From: Torymus aiolomorphi
Lineage: Eukaryota; Arthropoda; Insecta; Hymenoptera; Torymidae
Assembly (NCBI GenBank): GCA_036365515.1
Contig: CM070877.1
Coordinates: 9,581,101-9,645,100 of the forward strand
Length of the DNA: 64,000 nt
Direction: 5' to 3'
A model generated the notes under the pieces. It saw only the letters and a program-made list of their open reading frames with translations, did not search any database and had not been told where the DNA came from. The translations under genes and the position numbers were made by a program. Shown here in pieces: positions 12,948 through 26,259 of the stretch; position 1 is the stretch's first letter, and each line of letters opens with the position of its first letter.

Positions 12948-13197
12948 GCACGGGGAGAACAATTTTTTTTAATGATAATTACTGTATTTGATTGCAAAAG
13001 TGGGACGGATTCATATTTTTATGGAAATTATTGCAGTTCATAGTAAATGTTGTTACACGCGTAGTAAAAATGAGAGGAACCAAAATAAGAGGAATTTTCA
13101 TTACAAATTGTAGTAATTTTCATGAGGATGTAAATCTGACCCACGTTTAGTATCAAGTATAATAGTAATTTTGACTACAAAACTGTTTTCTCCGTGC
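12948..13197. mobile_element. MITE-like element with GCACGGAGAAAA-type ends
   Basis: The left end GCACGGGGAGAACA is matched at the right end by the complement of GCACGGAGAAAACA, giving about 20-base terminal inverted repeats around 210 bases of AT-rich DNA. The interior repeats the motif TTGTAGT(A/C)AAAATTAC. Ends and interior resemble the elements at 26925 and 61716, so they form one family. No coding capacity. Confidence 0.65.
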
Positions 13198-13289
13198 TTT
13201 AAAATAGTAATATTGTAACAACGTTACTTCGCTACTACAACAACATTATCATCAAAATAACGTTATTACATCATTATTTGTCTACCATA

Positions 13290-14130
13290 AATCGTAAAAA
13301 CCCGACTTTTCAAAACGCTCACCCTATCTTTAACCTCAAAATCACTCTTTATTCACCTCCAATAAACCCGCGCCGTAAACTCATCCGAAATATGACCGGC
13401 GGCGCACTTACGTCAGCCGCTCAGCTCTTCACCTTTCCCTGAAATGTAAATTACGCGACTTACGAAGCCGAACGACGACGGGCGTCGTCAGCAGCAGCAG
13501 CAGCAACACCCGCGAGAGATTTTCGAACGGGTTCTTCGTCGTTCAACTCGGCCGCCGCCCTTTTTCTCTCCTTCTCCCCTCGTGACATTTTCGGCAACTG
13601 TACACACGCCCTCGCGTGCGAGAGAGAGTAAATCGGCCGAAATTTACGATCGCAAAGAGGCTAGGCTCCGCCCGCCAGTGCGCTCGTTAACCATCGTCCG
13701 ATTCCATAATGAATCGCGGTAATCCGAGACTTATTAGCCGCGGGTCTGCGATGCATTAATCTCTTTATTGGCCCGACAGCAGCTACCGCCACCGGATGTC
13801 TCTGCCCATTTCCATTTTGTGTGGGTGTATGTGACCGCGCGCGCGCACGCGCTCCGTTTCGTCGATGAGTCAAGCGAACACGTGAGCAAGAGGAATCCGC
13901 GAGATGCGAGAGTAGGTAGGTATAGTATAGCTACGGAGAAAGCATATATTTCTTCGCTCTTGATGGCCGAGGAGTAAATGTCGCCGCGTGCGCAGGCTGA
14001 AACGCGTAGAGAGTTGTCGATTTTCTGCTTAAGCCAGTCGATAACTAATGCTGGGAATGTAATAGAAGATGAGATGTGTTCTCGTTGTAGGTTAACACTG
14101 CGCGCGTGATGAAAATCAGTGGTAGTGTAC
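13290..14130. other. Non-coding skew unit
   Basis: The C/A-rich arm is at 13290-13390. The core at 13400-14030 has a CAG run (13490-13505), a short GA run and many CGCG steps. G/T bias follows to about 14100. No gene recognised. Confidence 0.45.
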
Positions 14131-14139
14131 AATTTTTAA

Positions 14140-14933
14140 AAAGTATAGTCTAATAATATGAAGTGGCACAAACACATTGAATATATAACAAATAGAACTA
14201 AATATTTGATCTTCATTTTTGCGAAAATAAGAAAATTTATGGATACCAATACACTCGTGAAAATATATTATGCTTTTTTTCATAGTGTAATAAGTTATGG
14301 AATTATAGCTTTGGGAGGTGCATACAAAACCCCCATAAATCTACTGCAAAATATTCAAACAAAATTAATAAAAATTATCAACAAAAACCTTTTTTCTGCA
14401 GATAAACCATTGCATATTAAACAAATATTCACACTAGAGTCAGTTATGCATCATTATGATAAACTTAAAAATATGTACTTATTAAGTGAGTCTAAGACTA
14501 GAAATAAGAGTATAATACTACCAAAAATGGAAAAAGCTATAAGTGATAAAAGTAGCTATATGTATAGAGGCTGTAAAAACTTTTGACACTTTATCAAAAA
14601 AATTAAAGTGTTTAAATATAAGTAAAATAACTATTAAGAAAAACATTAAGAAATTTATAAAGTCTATGTAGATGTTTATTGCAAATGTTGGACAACTATT
14701 TGTTGTAGTTAATCTTGTAAATTTTATAGATATGTTGTTAAATTGGGATACTAGTTTTAAGTTAGTTTTTAAGGATTTATCAAACGCAAACATCCTACAA
14801 TGGGAGTCCATGAGGATGTTATAACGTTTGATAAAATGTTATTCCAGCCTATGTACAGGTGTAACTGGATTTACCTCTATAGGGTTTACTTTATGTAATC
14901 AATCTGGTTAAATAAATAAAAAATAAAAAAATA
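14140..14933 (+). mobile_element. 5'-truncated non-LTR retrotransposon (LINE), 3' end only
   Basis: The sequence comprises the 3' part of a reverse-transcriptase ORF (14158-14671), a 3' untranslated stretch, and a terminal A-rich tail of TAAATAAATAAAAAA type ending near 14933. This is the usual structure of a copy truncated during reverse transcription. The 5' boundary near 14140 is approximate and no target-site duplication was identified. It is much more AT-rich than its flanks. Confidence 0.8.
14158..14671 (+). pseudogene. Reverse transcriptase C-terminal fragment (Jockey/CR1-like LINE ORF2), frameshifted
   Basis: The open frame begins KWHKHIEYITNRTKYLIFIF and includes YYAFFHSVISYGIIALGGAY. 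These are typical of the region after the catalytic palm in Jockey/CR1-type LINE reverse transcriptases (a W.KHI.YI motif, then a YYA..HS..SYGI..WGG motif). The catalytic YADD region lies upstream and is missing. The frame hits a stop at 14584-14586, but a shift of one base at 14581-14584 gives another 29 codons, with a Lys-rich end like the family's C-terminus, to a TAG at 14669-14671. The fragment is therefore both truncated and frameshifted and cannot act on its own. The exact clade is not settled. Confidence 0.85.
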
Positions 14934-14999
14934 ATTTGTAAAAATTCCGATAGCGGTAAAAGTTTCAAATCTTTTAAGATAACCTACTAGATAGCCTAC

Positions 15000-16400
15000 T
15001 ACAAAATAAACAAATCACATTAATCTCTCGCTTTATGAAAATCCTTCTGCATAAGTAAATAAAATCAACGAAAAATCCATAAAAAACTATAATACACAAC
15101 GAACCATTCGATTTATAAATCTTATCCATCCAAGTCAACTCCTCAAAATAGACCTGAACATCCACGAGAAATTCCCACAAATTACACCCCCCACCCGAGC
15201 GATCTCTCACTTTATTTACCTCCAACTGTAACAACTCACATATTGGCTTACAATGCACGTATCCCCGTGTCTTTCTCGCGCATATAATTCACTCCGACTT
15301 CCAAATCGGTTTCTCATTGCCCACACACACACGTATACGTGTATACACACAATAGCAAGAAAACCCGACGACTTCCCGTGTAAATTCGCCCCGAAAAATC
15401 ACGCGGACTCCGGAATTTCCCACTGTCGTATTATGGGATAGGTGGGCTGCTGCTGCTCTATACACCTCTCATCCGGCCTGCGGGACATAATAATTTTGAT
15501 GAGGATCGCCTAGGAAGATCGATAGTCTATATCGCATTAACTCTCGTGCGCGCGCTGGCATCTGCTGAAAAAGGCCCTCACTCTGTCGAGGAGGTCAAAA
15601 GGACGGGAGAAAAGGCCCGGGGACTCAATTTCACTCTTTTCAGCGGGCCGACAATCGATGCCACTCGAAAATGGATAGCGACACCATCGAGCCCTGACCG
15701 CATCCACTCGAGAGACAGCGAGGTGTGCACGCGGCTACAAGGATTTAAACGGCAGTGCTGGTGTGGCGGGGAGGGGGACACAATAGGGCTCCCTTTTTCC
15801 CGAAGAGTCTCGAGCGCTCGCCGGTATTATTCCCCCCCAGAATGGCAAGGAAAGTGATCCCCAGAAGCGAGCAGCAGCATCAGCGCCTCACGCCTGGTTC
15901 CTCGTACTGCCTTCTTCTTCTTCCTTTTTCCGAAATTTTTCCGGACGCTTTTGTATGCGCGCGCGCGCGCGAGCTGTGATTCCCCGGGTGGCGCGCCGCG
16001 CTTTTCTTCTTTGCGTCACGGTGTGCGAGACTCGAGTGGCCATTTCATTCATTCGTTTATTCAGTCATTCTTCCTTTTTTTCTCTCTCGGTCTCTCGTTT
16101 TGTTGGTTATTCACAAGTGCGGGCGATTTTCCGTGCGCGAGACATGGAGACTCGTTAAAAACAAATATGGGCGGTTGGGGAAGATTCGGCGTGGACTATA
16201 TATGTGCGACGTGACAGTTTCGTGTGTGGTTTCTTTGAAGCAATATACAGAGTTTCATAAAAGGTGGAAACAATGTGCCGCGATTTATTTGTAGTTTGAA
16301 TTTCTGGGGGGGGGGGGAGGTTAGTGTTGGAGTGTAGGGGAATAATACGTATTAAGTATGCAAGTTTGTTGTTTTTTAGTAAATTACGTGATGTCATAGG
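15000..16400. other. Non-coding skew unit, long core
   Basis: The C/A-rich arm is at 15070-15260. The wide CpG core at 15260-16140 has a GC run at 15956-15972 and a CT-rich stretch near 16080. The G/T-rich arm is at 16150-16400, including a 14-G run near 16305-16318. No gene recognised. 16401-16980 is an AT-rich spacer made largely of AATAACGTTATT-like words. Confidence 0.5.
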
Positions 16401-16984
16401 ATCAGTGTCAGTTTATTTCATTATAGAATAGTTATTAATGTGTTGTGTAATCAAAGTTTAAACAAAACATATTTTAAAGTCAAAGATATTTATTGACTAT
16501 TTTTAATGGACTTAATTAAAATTCCAGTTAGAATAAGACTATAACAGCGTTATTTTAAAAACAATACAATTACAGTAACACAATAACATTACAATAATAC
16601 TGTTTAAATAATATATTTTCTTAGTACTGTAATAACATTATTTTCACGAGTCTATTGTTTTAAATAACGTTATTTTGCAATAAAATTGTATTTACTTTTT
16701 ACTATTTTATTGAAAAGTAATAATACAAAATTTTGTTATAAAGCTTAAAAGTTTTTTTTTAAAATAATACTCTTTTAAAAACGAATTTTATAACTTGAGT
16801 GTTTTTTATTCTTACTCTAAGAGAAACGTGTGCCATATTTTATAGAAATTCTTTTCATGAAAGTATCGATGTACTACAAAATAAAAACAATAAAATATAT
16901 TTTAAACGTAATATTTTATTTTTGACTTATACGTTTATTAAAGTTAAATATTACAATTTATTTTTGAGCTCCATCACATAAATT

Positions 16985-17678
16985 CTTCCAACATAAACGA
17001 CCAAATCAACGTCCTTTGGCAAATAAATCAATTAATTAAATAGACAGCACCGACCATTAATCTCCTCCGAACTTCCAAAAATATTCGGGAATCCCAAAAA
17101 GTACACTCTGCAATTCATATACCCCTAGAAATAGCCGACCGTGCGCAAATATATCCTTTCATTAATTTCCAACCCCATATAATTGTCCCCACCATAGTAA
17201 AAATAATTGTTCCCAAAAGAGCTTAACCGAGCCCAGTTCCACTATAGCTTTCGAAAAATCGCCGCATCTCTCGAGTGTGTCAAAGACGTATATATCCCCG
17301 TGAAATATTAGAAAGTCGTAAAGCCACTCGAAAAGTCAGCGTGCCGTCTCTTCCGAAAATCCATGATGAAGAGTAATTGTTGCTCGAGAGAAAAGCTCGA
17401 GTACCCTAGACCCATTCACCCCAAAACCGTCCGAGAAGCAAAGAAGAAAAAAACAAAGACAATTGCACTCTCTCGTGCAAAAGTCGCCTCTGTAATGGTA
17501 TATAGTGGGCATCATATTAGGAGGCACTCGAGACTCGAGTGCCTCGCGCCATGCGATATCTTCTGCGCACATTGTGAGCGCGTGGCTGCGCAGCTGCGCC
17601 CCTTAAATCGCAATTATGCGGCCATGGGGGCTAGAAGAGACAACTCGCCCTTGTCCATTGTCGCAGGGCGTGAGGGCG

Positions 17679-17710
<32 letters not shown>

Positions 17711-18150
17711 TGGCATTCACTCCTTCGCCGCTGTTTGTGAAAGACGCGGCAGGTAACTTACACCCGGTCAGTCGTAAAGGACCGAACGATACCTGCGCGC
17801 GAGAGCCTCCGCTTTTTCAAGGATAATGACGCCCGAGGAAAAGTCAGCAGAGTGGCGTCTTCTGCGAAGCTTCGTCTATCTTCTCCGTCTTTTTTCTCTC
17901 TCGTCAATAAACAGCCCGCAAATCCACGCGCCAGAAGAAGAAGAAGAAGGGACGAAGATTCTTTCTTTTTTTCTCGAGAAATTTTCGTACGGGGGAGGTG
18001 TATAACTGCTCTATTGCTTTGTATTATTGAGGGTGAGGGTGTGTGAGAGGCGAGAAGCCGTTAAATTGGGGTGAATGGGGGTTGTATGAGGCGCGTGCGC
18101 TGTAAAACCGCGTAGAGTGGGCAATAGTTGGCGTTGGGCTGTTACTGAGC
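16985..18150. other. Non-coding skew unit
   Basis: The C/A-rich arm is at 16985-17230 and the core at 17240-17960, with a perfect 25-base palindrome (17521-17545) and a GA run at 17686-17710. The G/T-rich arm at 17990-18140 has repeated GAGGGTGAGGGT. 18151-18530 is an AT-rich spacer. Confidence 0.55.
17521..17545. repeat. Perfect hyphenated palindrome
   Basis: Arms of 12 bases, GAGGCACTCGAG and its exact complement, flank a single A. The site contains two CTCGAG hexamers and sits in the middle of a CpG core. It may be a dimer binding site; its function is unknown. Confidence 0.8.
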
Positions 18151-18529
18151 CGCTTGGACGATAAAAATTACTTTTATAGTTTCAATGGCCTCGCATCCCT
18201 TGAGATTTGATATTTTTTTTTATATTCTCTTAAATTATTTTTATCTATATACTGAAATTTAAAACCCATAGTTTGCATTATTTGCAATTCAAAAGGATGA
18301 CAGAGACTATATCAATTTAAACTCGTGTATTATAGCTGTTCTAAAAAACATATTAAAACTTCCTTCGAATGCAGAAAGTGTGTCTGAGTTAAACAGTGCC
18401 ATAAATAAATTTCAACATCGCTTACAGTTTCTGTTAACACGTAGAAAATTCAACAAGAGACTGTATGCAAAAAACCATATAAAATAATTGCATTTATTCA
18501 CGATACGTGAATTCGATCGAAGTCTATAA

Positions 18530-19160
18530 CCTTTTTTTTCTTACAGACCCTAAACATCACATGTTCATCTACATTACACTTTATATCCGTTTAAAACCAT
18601 TCACAAAAAAAAAAAAACAAGTCGATCCCGCGTCACGGTAATAGCGCGCACGTCGAGTCTCGAAATTCCAAACTGGCACTACACCCGCGTAGCGAGACGA
18701 CGTCTCGGCACTGACGCGACACGGAGAATGATACGTAATTTATAACGGTGCAGTTAAGAGCTAAACAGCAGCGGCGGCTGCGCGTGCACGTATAGAAATA
18801 GCGCGGAGATAAAAAGTCGGCCGGGAAAATTTATGCCCCGGGGATGATGTTCTCGGGCGCGGGTGTTGGACCACCAATTTTTCCGATGCGCGCGCGTGCG
18901 GCTTGTTTGCCGAGATGTTCCTGCTGGTGTTTTGATGTCGAGCGTGAGAGGGAGAGTGAGTTATACGGCTGTTTGGTCGTGGAGTGGATGATTCCGGATC
19001 GAGTGGTTGTGAAAGCTAAAAGCGCTGTTTTTTAGGTTGTCGAAGATGATGGTATAGCGAGGACAATTTATAAGTGTGAGAAATTGTGGAAAACAATTTT
19101 TGTTTATTTTGATGTAACGGAGTGGAGGGGATGTATATAGGTGTACTAGGCCGTCTGACA
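18530..19160. other. Non-coding skew unit
   Basis: C/A-rich at 18540-18640, core at 18640-18840, and a long G/T-rich arm at 18840-19150. AT-rich spacer 19161-19600 follows, with repeated GTAATA/TATTAC words and no gene. Confidence 0.5.
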
Positions 19161-19599
19161 ATCAACAGGGGCAAAGCTTCTTTCTATGAGGATTCAAATA
19201 GAGGTAATTAAGATTTGTTTTGGCTCTTTTCGTTTCTGTTAATTTAGTTGATACAAAGTAGTTTTTTTTTAATTCAAAATAATTTGTGGGGATTTTAATA
19301 TTTTTTTTTGCTATAGAATATTGATACTACAGTATCGTTGTAATACCATTGTAAATAATACATTACACATAATATTGTAATTAACGTGGTATAATTATTT
19401 ATATAACAATAAATAATAACCGTACTACAACAAACTGTTAAATCAAACAATGGAAATAGAGAAAACTATATCATGTTGCAAAGATTGAACAAAACTTTTG
19501 AACCGACAACTATGTCCACTAACTCTTATACTTCTGGATAATTTTACTAAAAAATCGGATACGAAGATCCTGCTGTATCAAGCACCAAATATAATAATA

Positions 19600-20560
<961 letters not shown>

Positions 20561-21049
20561 GACTGATAGGGTAAAGTGAAACAAACTTGCATTGAAAAAT
20601 ATTCTTACCTTGTACAAGGAATTACCTTTTTTAAGGAAAGATGAGTAGTTTTTATATAGTGTATATATTCAAGCTATAAGAAAAATTATCGAAAGATTGT
20701 TATTTCAATATTGTGATAACATACCAAATTTGCAACAATAAAATATAAATAAAATATGCAACTTTAAATAGATTTAAACTTAACACTTTTCAAAATAAAA
20801 TCTTAGTTTTTTCTTCGGTTAGCATGAATATAAATGAGTATGGTTTTAACAGTGCGATATGGTCACAATAAATGCATCATTAGTGTGTTATAAATAAACG
20901 TTTTATTAAACAACAATTACGTACGAAAGGCACATCGCTTAGCGCACAATGTATATACAGTATAAGGCAACCAGTTTGCTAGCGCTCTTGCGTGAGACAG
21001 TCTAATACGCATATACTACAAACATTACAATAACACTACCATGATAATG

Positions 21050-22150
21050 TTAAAAAAATTGCGGAAAATGTCACAAGCACATCATCGAAACCCAAACACA
21101 GCGCACACCCGAACTTTTCCAGTGCCATAAATTCACTTGCAACTTCCCAAATAGGTAAAACACTGTTATCCCCTTATACACGAAACAAGCGGCCAACACA
21201 ACCTCTTCTAATTTTAATAACAGTACGTTATATTCCTTGTATACACCTCTCTCTCTCTCTCGTCATCCTTACATAAATCATCCCGCTATTTGGCCGCTCT
21301 TTCTCTCTCTCTAACTCGCGCTTGCTTGCAGCTTGCTCACACATTTCACTCTCATTGTCCCCGCGTGTGTGCGCAAGCGCGCGCGGCGTATATTTTCGTA
21401 TATCATTCGAAAGCGATTTAAAAAAAATTTGTTTCCGCTTCCCTTTGTCGTCGCTCGAAAGTCGCCGCCTGCATTGATTCACGCTTGGAGCTCTCTCGAG
21501 AAGAAGAAGCAGCTAGAGAGAAGCGGGAATTTATGCCTCTAATGAATGGGGCGGAGCAAGTCAAATTACGATGACCGTGGATACACATTACCACCTGGTG
21601 CCCCCACTCCTCGAAAATGATATAGTGTTTTGTAATGGCGCGGAACACGACACCTGGGCTCATTGTCGGGTACCGAATCTCGAGCGCTTAGGGTGGAGAA
21701 GGAGGGGGGGATATAATATACACTTGGGACAAATCGAAAAATCACCTTCTTGCACAACAATGCGACGCGCGCGCGAGAGAGTGGAGAGAGAGTTTAAAAA
21801 TAGTTTTTAAGTGTCATTGATCAAAGGGAGGATATTCTAGGAGCATTTATGTCACATTAGTCTTGTAGTTTTTCGGGACGCGCGCGCGCGCGCGTGTGTG
21901 TACTCCTCCGGGGCTTTTATTTTCTCATTTGTAAGAGAGAGTCGGCGGAGGCTGCTGGTTGCTCATTTCTTTTATGAGTTTTTTTTCATCGGTCTGCAGT
22001 GTGTTGGACGATTGTTGTACGGCAACTCGACTTGTGAAGTAGTTGAGAATAAAATTATTTGCTTTCTCGTGTTAGGTACAAATGTTGTTTGTCTTGTCTG
22101 TTTTGACGTGCATAATTTTGTTCCCACGAGATCATGTTCTACAAAAGTCT
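21050..22150. other. Non-coding skew unit
   Basis: C/A-rich at 21060-21230. The core has CT runs at 21247-21260 and 21300-21312 on the left, and GA runs near 21770-21795 on the right. G/T-rich from 21880 to 22130, starting with a CG/TG run at 21880-21900. No gene. Confidence 0.5.
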
Positions 22151-22307
22151 ATTTGACTTGCTGCCTGAGCTAATTTAAAATTGCATAAAATCGGCTCAAC
22201 ATTTGTTGAGAGTTTTTAAGTCTTAAAATTTCACAGTAATGTTATTTTAATTTATTAAAATGATATTACACTGGGGAAGAGTTTAATACAAAATTTCTAA
22301 TAATAGT

Positions 22308-22412
22308 TTTGTAAAATTATCACGCTGTCTTGCAAAGCTACCACAAACTGTAAAAGTCTAAATGATTACCGTATATTATAAGAAATTTTTTTGGGAATAT
22401 AGTAAAATTTTC
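22308..22412 (+). repeat. Dispersed repeat, copy 2 (partner at 8834-8935)
   Basis: Diverged copy of the 8834 repeat, with the same order of TTTTGTAAA, CTGTCTTGCAAAG and AAATTTTT blocks. It is preceded at 22268 by CACTGGGGAAGAG, which resembles the ends of the 12948/61716 MITE family. Located in the AT-rich spacer 22151-22740. Confidence 0.45.
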
Positions 22413-22739
22413 CAATACTTTATTGTAAAATGTACTATAAAGTATGGTAATTGACTGATACTGTGATATTTTGTTTTAGCAATCATGAACATTATTATTT
22501 ATAAAGTAAAATTTGCTACAAAAATCATAAAAATTAATATTTAAAAAAGTAAAAATTCTACATGACGATCGGTGGTAATTTTCCAGCGCTACTGTAAAAA
22601 TAGTAAATTTTCTTATAAAAAAGTAACGTTTACAAATAAATTTTCCTCCGAGTATACAAGACAGTATTGTAATTTTTATACGAAACTTTTGCCACAGTGC
22701 AGAACGTTATTACAATATATAAAAAACGTTACCATAGTA

Positions 22740-23500
22740 TTACCATCCCTAAAACTCTGTTAAAATTCTTTCTATTAAACCCCACAATTCCTTACAGACC
22801 TCAATGGTCAATCGACATTTACTAGGCACGCAAAAACATTTTTCCGTAACACCTCCGAGCAATACGTATTTATACACATACATAGCGCTCGAATCTGCAC
22901 AAAGAACGTAAGAATTCCGGGCAAAGCGCGCACGTAGGTGTGCCCCCGTCTCTGAATACCGCGCTGATTGGACTATAAACGTGTCTCCCGCGCGTGCGAG
23001 ATCCTTATACATCTCTCGGCGGCCACACGCGCTGCGACTTTTCGGGGCGTTTGATCGGCGCGCATTTGAACGTAACTCGGCGTGACGCAATTGAATTCCT
23101 CTGCCGTGGCGAAGATCTTCTCTCTGTCTCGTATCGAGGATGATGACTCGTCCGATTCTCGCCAGAGCTCCGGTGAATTGGTCCCTTTCAAATCGTCCCG
23201 CTCTTTAATATTTTGATTAATTACGTCGTTAAAAAAGAACGTAACGTTTAATTGACGGACTGGAGAAAATTGCTCAGTGTGGGAGGTAAGATCGGAATCC
23301 GAGCGAGTGTGCGGGTGACGTCGCGGGGCTGCGGGATCGCCGCGTGACTTATGAAAAAAAAAAATTTTGGGAGGAGGGCTTTGATCGGTTAGGGTATAAT
23401 ATACGTGTGGTTTTGAATGGGTTCGAACCGTTTTCTTATTGATTGATTCGGAATTGTAGCATTGAATTTTGGTCTGGCTGGTATCGATATTAGACGTTTG
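22740..23500. other. Non-coding skew unit
   Basis: C/A-rich at 22745-22870, core 22900-23250 with a short CT run near 23110, and a G/T-rich arm at 23270-23500. The minus-strand ORFs (22749-23191) have no domain. Confidence 0.5.
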
Positions 23501-23711
23501 TAAATGTAATTTTTCATCACGTTACTTTGAGCTGTGAGAAACTTGAAAGCGAAGCCAACCTATAACGAATGTAATTCGCACCTGCATGTTTTTGATCACA
23601 TGATCAGAAAAATTTATTTTAAAAACTTAACCAATCTTTTCTACTAATAATGTCATTAAATTGCAACAAAATTTGAAGAAGAAAAAAACATTAAACATCA
23701 TGATGATAGAT

Positions 23712-24060
23712 GACCAAATTTCCTACCAATGCGGTATTTTTTATTTTCAGGTAAAAATTAATAAACAAACACCATTGTAACAGTCAGTATCCGACGTTTC
23801 GGACATTTATTATGTCCCTCTTCAGGAATAATAAATTATTACAAATGTCGAAGATGTTACGCGGAAACAGTCAAATTCATTGACGAGCGGACTGTTTTCC
23901 GCGTAACATCTTCGACATTTCTAATAATTTATTATTCCTGAAGAGGGACATAATAAATGTCCGAAACGTCGGATACTGACTGTTACAATGGTGTTTGTTC
24001 ATTAATTTTTACAATTTTTACTTGAAAATAAAAAACACCGCATTGGTAGGAAATTTGGCC
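23712..24060. mobile_element. Foldback (hairpin) element, about 160-base arms
   Basis: The left arm (23712-23872) and right arm (23890-24060) are near-perfect inverted copies separated by 17 bases. The ends read (G/C)CCAAATTTCCTACC. The arms include CTCTTCAGG and GACGTTTCGGAC words. No target-site duplication was found. It has no coding capacity, and a transcript through it would fold into a long double-stranded RNA. Confidence 0.85.
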
Positions 24061-24086
24061 ATTAGCTGCAATTATCGAGAACTTAT

Positions 24087-24446
24087 CGTCGCCTGGGAGG
24101 TAAAAGGTTACAACTCGCCGCGGCGCGTAAGAAGGTTACAACTTGGCTCGGCGCGTAAGAAGGTTACAACCCGGCCGCTTCGTTTTTTCTTCGGTGTTTG
24201 AGTTGAGAATTGCCGTAGAAATTGGGGGAATTCAAGCTTTCATACTTAATATAATTATTTCCCAATGTATCTTATTTTGTAGGAAAGTAAATTTTGTAAA
24301 TTATTTTTTCTCAATATCTTATATTTAAAAGATTTTTCAAAGCTTTTTACACGCTGAGCCGAGTTGTAACTTTCTTACGCGCCGAGCCGAGTTGTAACCT
24401 TCTTACGCGCCGCGCCGAGTTGTAACCTTTTACCTCCCAGCCGACG
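24087..24446. mobile_element. Inverted-repeat element whose arms are tandem repeats
   Basis: The ends CGTCG(C/G)CTGGGAGG are inverted (24087 and 24446). Each arm holds about three copies of a 26-base unit built on GCGCGTAAGAAGGTTACAAC; the left arm spans 24087-24175 and the right 24349-24446. The centre is AT-rich. The 12-base word CCATTAGCTGCA occurs at 24059-24070 and again at 24461-24472, possibly a target duplication of a slightly larger insertion. No ORF with a domain. Confidence 0.75.
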
Positions 24447-24469
24447 TTATATGAAATCTACCATTAGCT

Positions 24470-25580
24470 GCATTCAACAAAGATGACGCTATAGAGTTAT
24501 AAATAACTACAACCTTGCAAAATAAAAAAAAATCAAGAGAGCCCCATTTTTTCACATTGAAAGAGCTCGAGACTGTCGAGCGCTCATCGTCCACTGCGCA
24601 GCGATGATGCGGCGAAACACGGCCATTGACCAGCGACAATAAAAATTTCTCATAGACCGACGACGATTTCTCAGCATATCGCCTCTCTCTTTCTCGCTCG
24701 CTAAAGAAAACAGAATTCCTTCATACCCCGCGATAACAATAATCCCGCCAAAAACCAAGAGGGCCGCGCATTAATCACCGCCGGTGTCAATACATAAAGC
24801 TGCCGCGGCGATAAAATAGAGAAAGATGATATAATGGGAGCGGATCATAATACCACCGAAGAAGGCGAGAGCGAGAGAGAAGACGAAGAAGAAGAGTCGA
24901 AAGGCTTAAAGGCTAGTTAGCGTATATATATGTATATACCTCTCGAGAGCGCGCGTGGGGGGCGGCAGCAGCCCACAAGAACTCTCGAGAGCGCTCGTCT
25001 TCGCTCCCCGACAATGCGGCATTGTGCTTAAATCAAATTCAATTTGGCCCCATTGAAAATTACGCCTAATAAATTATTTCGGCAATTCATAAATCGCCTA
25101 GGTGCACACGTGCGCTACGCCTACGCGTACAAATTAGTGAGCGACGCGCCCAAAACACGACTTCTCGCCGCGCTCATTATTGTGCGCAAGCCCGCGGGGC
25201 TCGTGTATGATAAATGTCGAAGGGATGAGTTTTATTACTGGTTAATTGTAGCTGAAGATTCGTCTTTTTTTTCTGCTGCTTCACTCGTGGATAAAAAGGG
25301 AGAGAGAGAGAGAGGTTAGGCCGTGGACTCTTTGTGATGCGCAAGAGCAGAAATCGTAGCGGAGAGGGAGTGAATAATATTCATCGGTTACGAGGCCGCG
25401 GTGTGTGTGTGTCCGTGTTTTGACAATGGAAAAAATTTATTGGGTCAGCTGCGGCGCGGGATTTTTCTTTGCGCCGTGATTTCTAGTTTTCTAAAGAGCA
25501 ATGTCGAAGTAATCGTTTTATGCTCGAAGAAGGGTAATCCGATATGCTTCTTTGGTACTTGAATGTTGTATTCGTTGCTA
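24470..25580. other. Non-coding skew unit
   Basis: A/C-rich left side to about 24780; core 24790-25200 with CT (24687) left and GA (24867, 25303) right; G/T-rich to 25580. 25581-26260 is an AT-rich spacer with nothing recognised. Confidence 0.45.
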
Positions 25581-26259
25581 TGATAGTGATTGGGTTAGTT
25601 TTTTTAAAAATGCTGTTCATACAGCCATGATATTTTTGTTATTTTTAATGCTTGTTGGATTTATTTTTTTATTTGTAATAGTGGCTATCTGGAAAGAGAT
25701 AAATTTTAAAATTAAAAATCGATATGTTGACGGTTCAACAAATTTCGGTGTAAAAATAAGAATCGCGCGTGTACCGCTCTAACGAGACGAAAACATTTTA
25801 AGTATATATATAAGATAAAGTATTATCCACTTTGAAGCGGTGAGGTAACGAAGCATACATAAATTCATAACAGCTATACTTACGAAGAAGACGATAAACG
25901 AATCAATGAAAGGCGTCAAAACATAGAGAGCGTAAAAACGTATTGGCAATTCCATTCAGGCGCGATTTTTTTTATTATATTGTGAACTCATCCGCTAATT
26001 TAAATATATGACGTACGAAATAACATACAAAAGAAATATTGTAACAATGTTGCAATAGTACATTACTAGCGTTATATAAAAATATAGTATCAAAATAGAC
26101 GAGGAAAATCAATTACACGGAATTTTGTTGATTCATAATTATATAATCGCAGAAAGATTTTTAACAACTACGCAATTATTGAGATTAAAAAGTTTTAATC
26201 GGCAAAAATATTTCTTTAAAAAATGTTTACCAATAAAAAAAAAATACTTGCCACAATCA

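Noticed and set aside
23410..23435. GGGTTCGAACC as a tRNA box B
   Set aside because: No matching box A or acceptor stem upstream, and the word is self-complementary by chance.
25552..25782. 76-codon ORF with a hydrophobic segment (MIFLLFLMLVGFIFLFVIVA)
   Set aside because: It resembles a membrane segment, but T-rich spacer DNA gives such runs readily; no start context or homology supports a gene.
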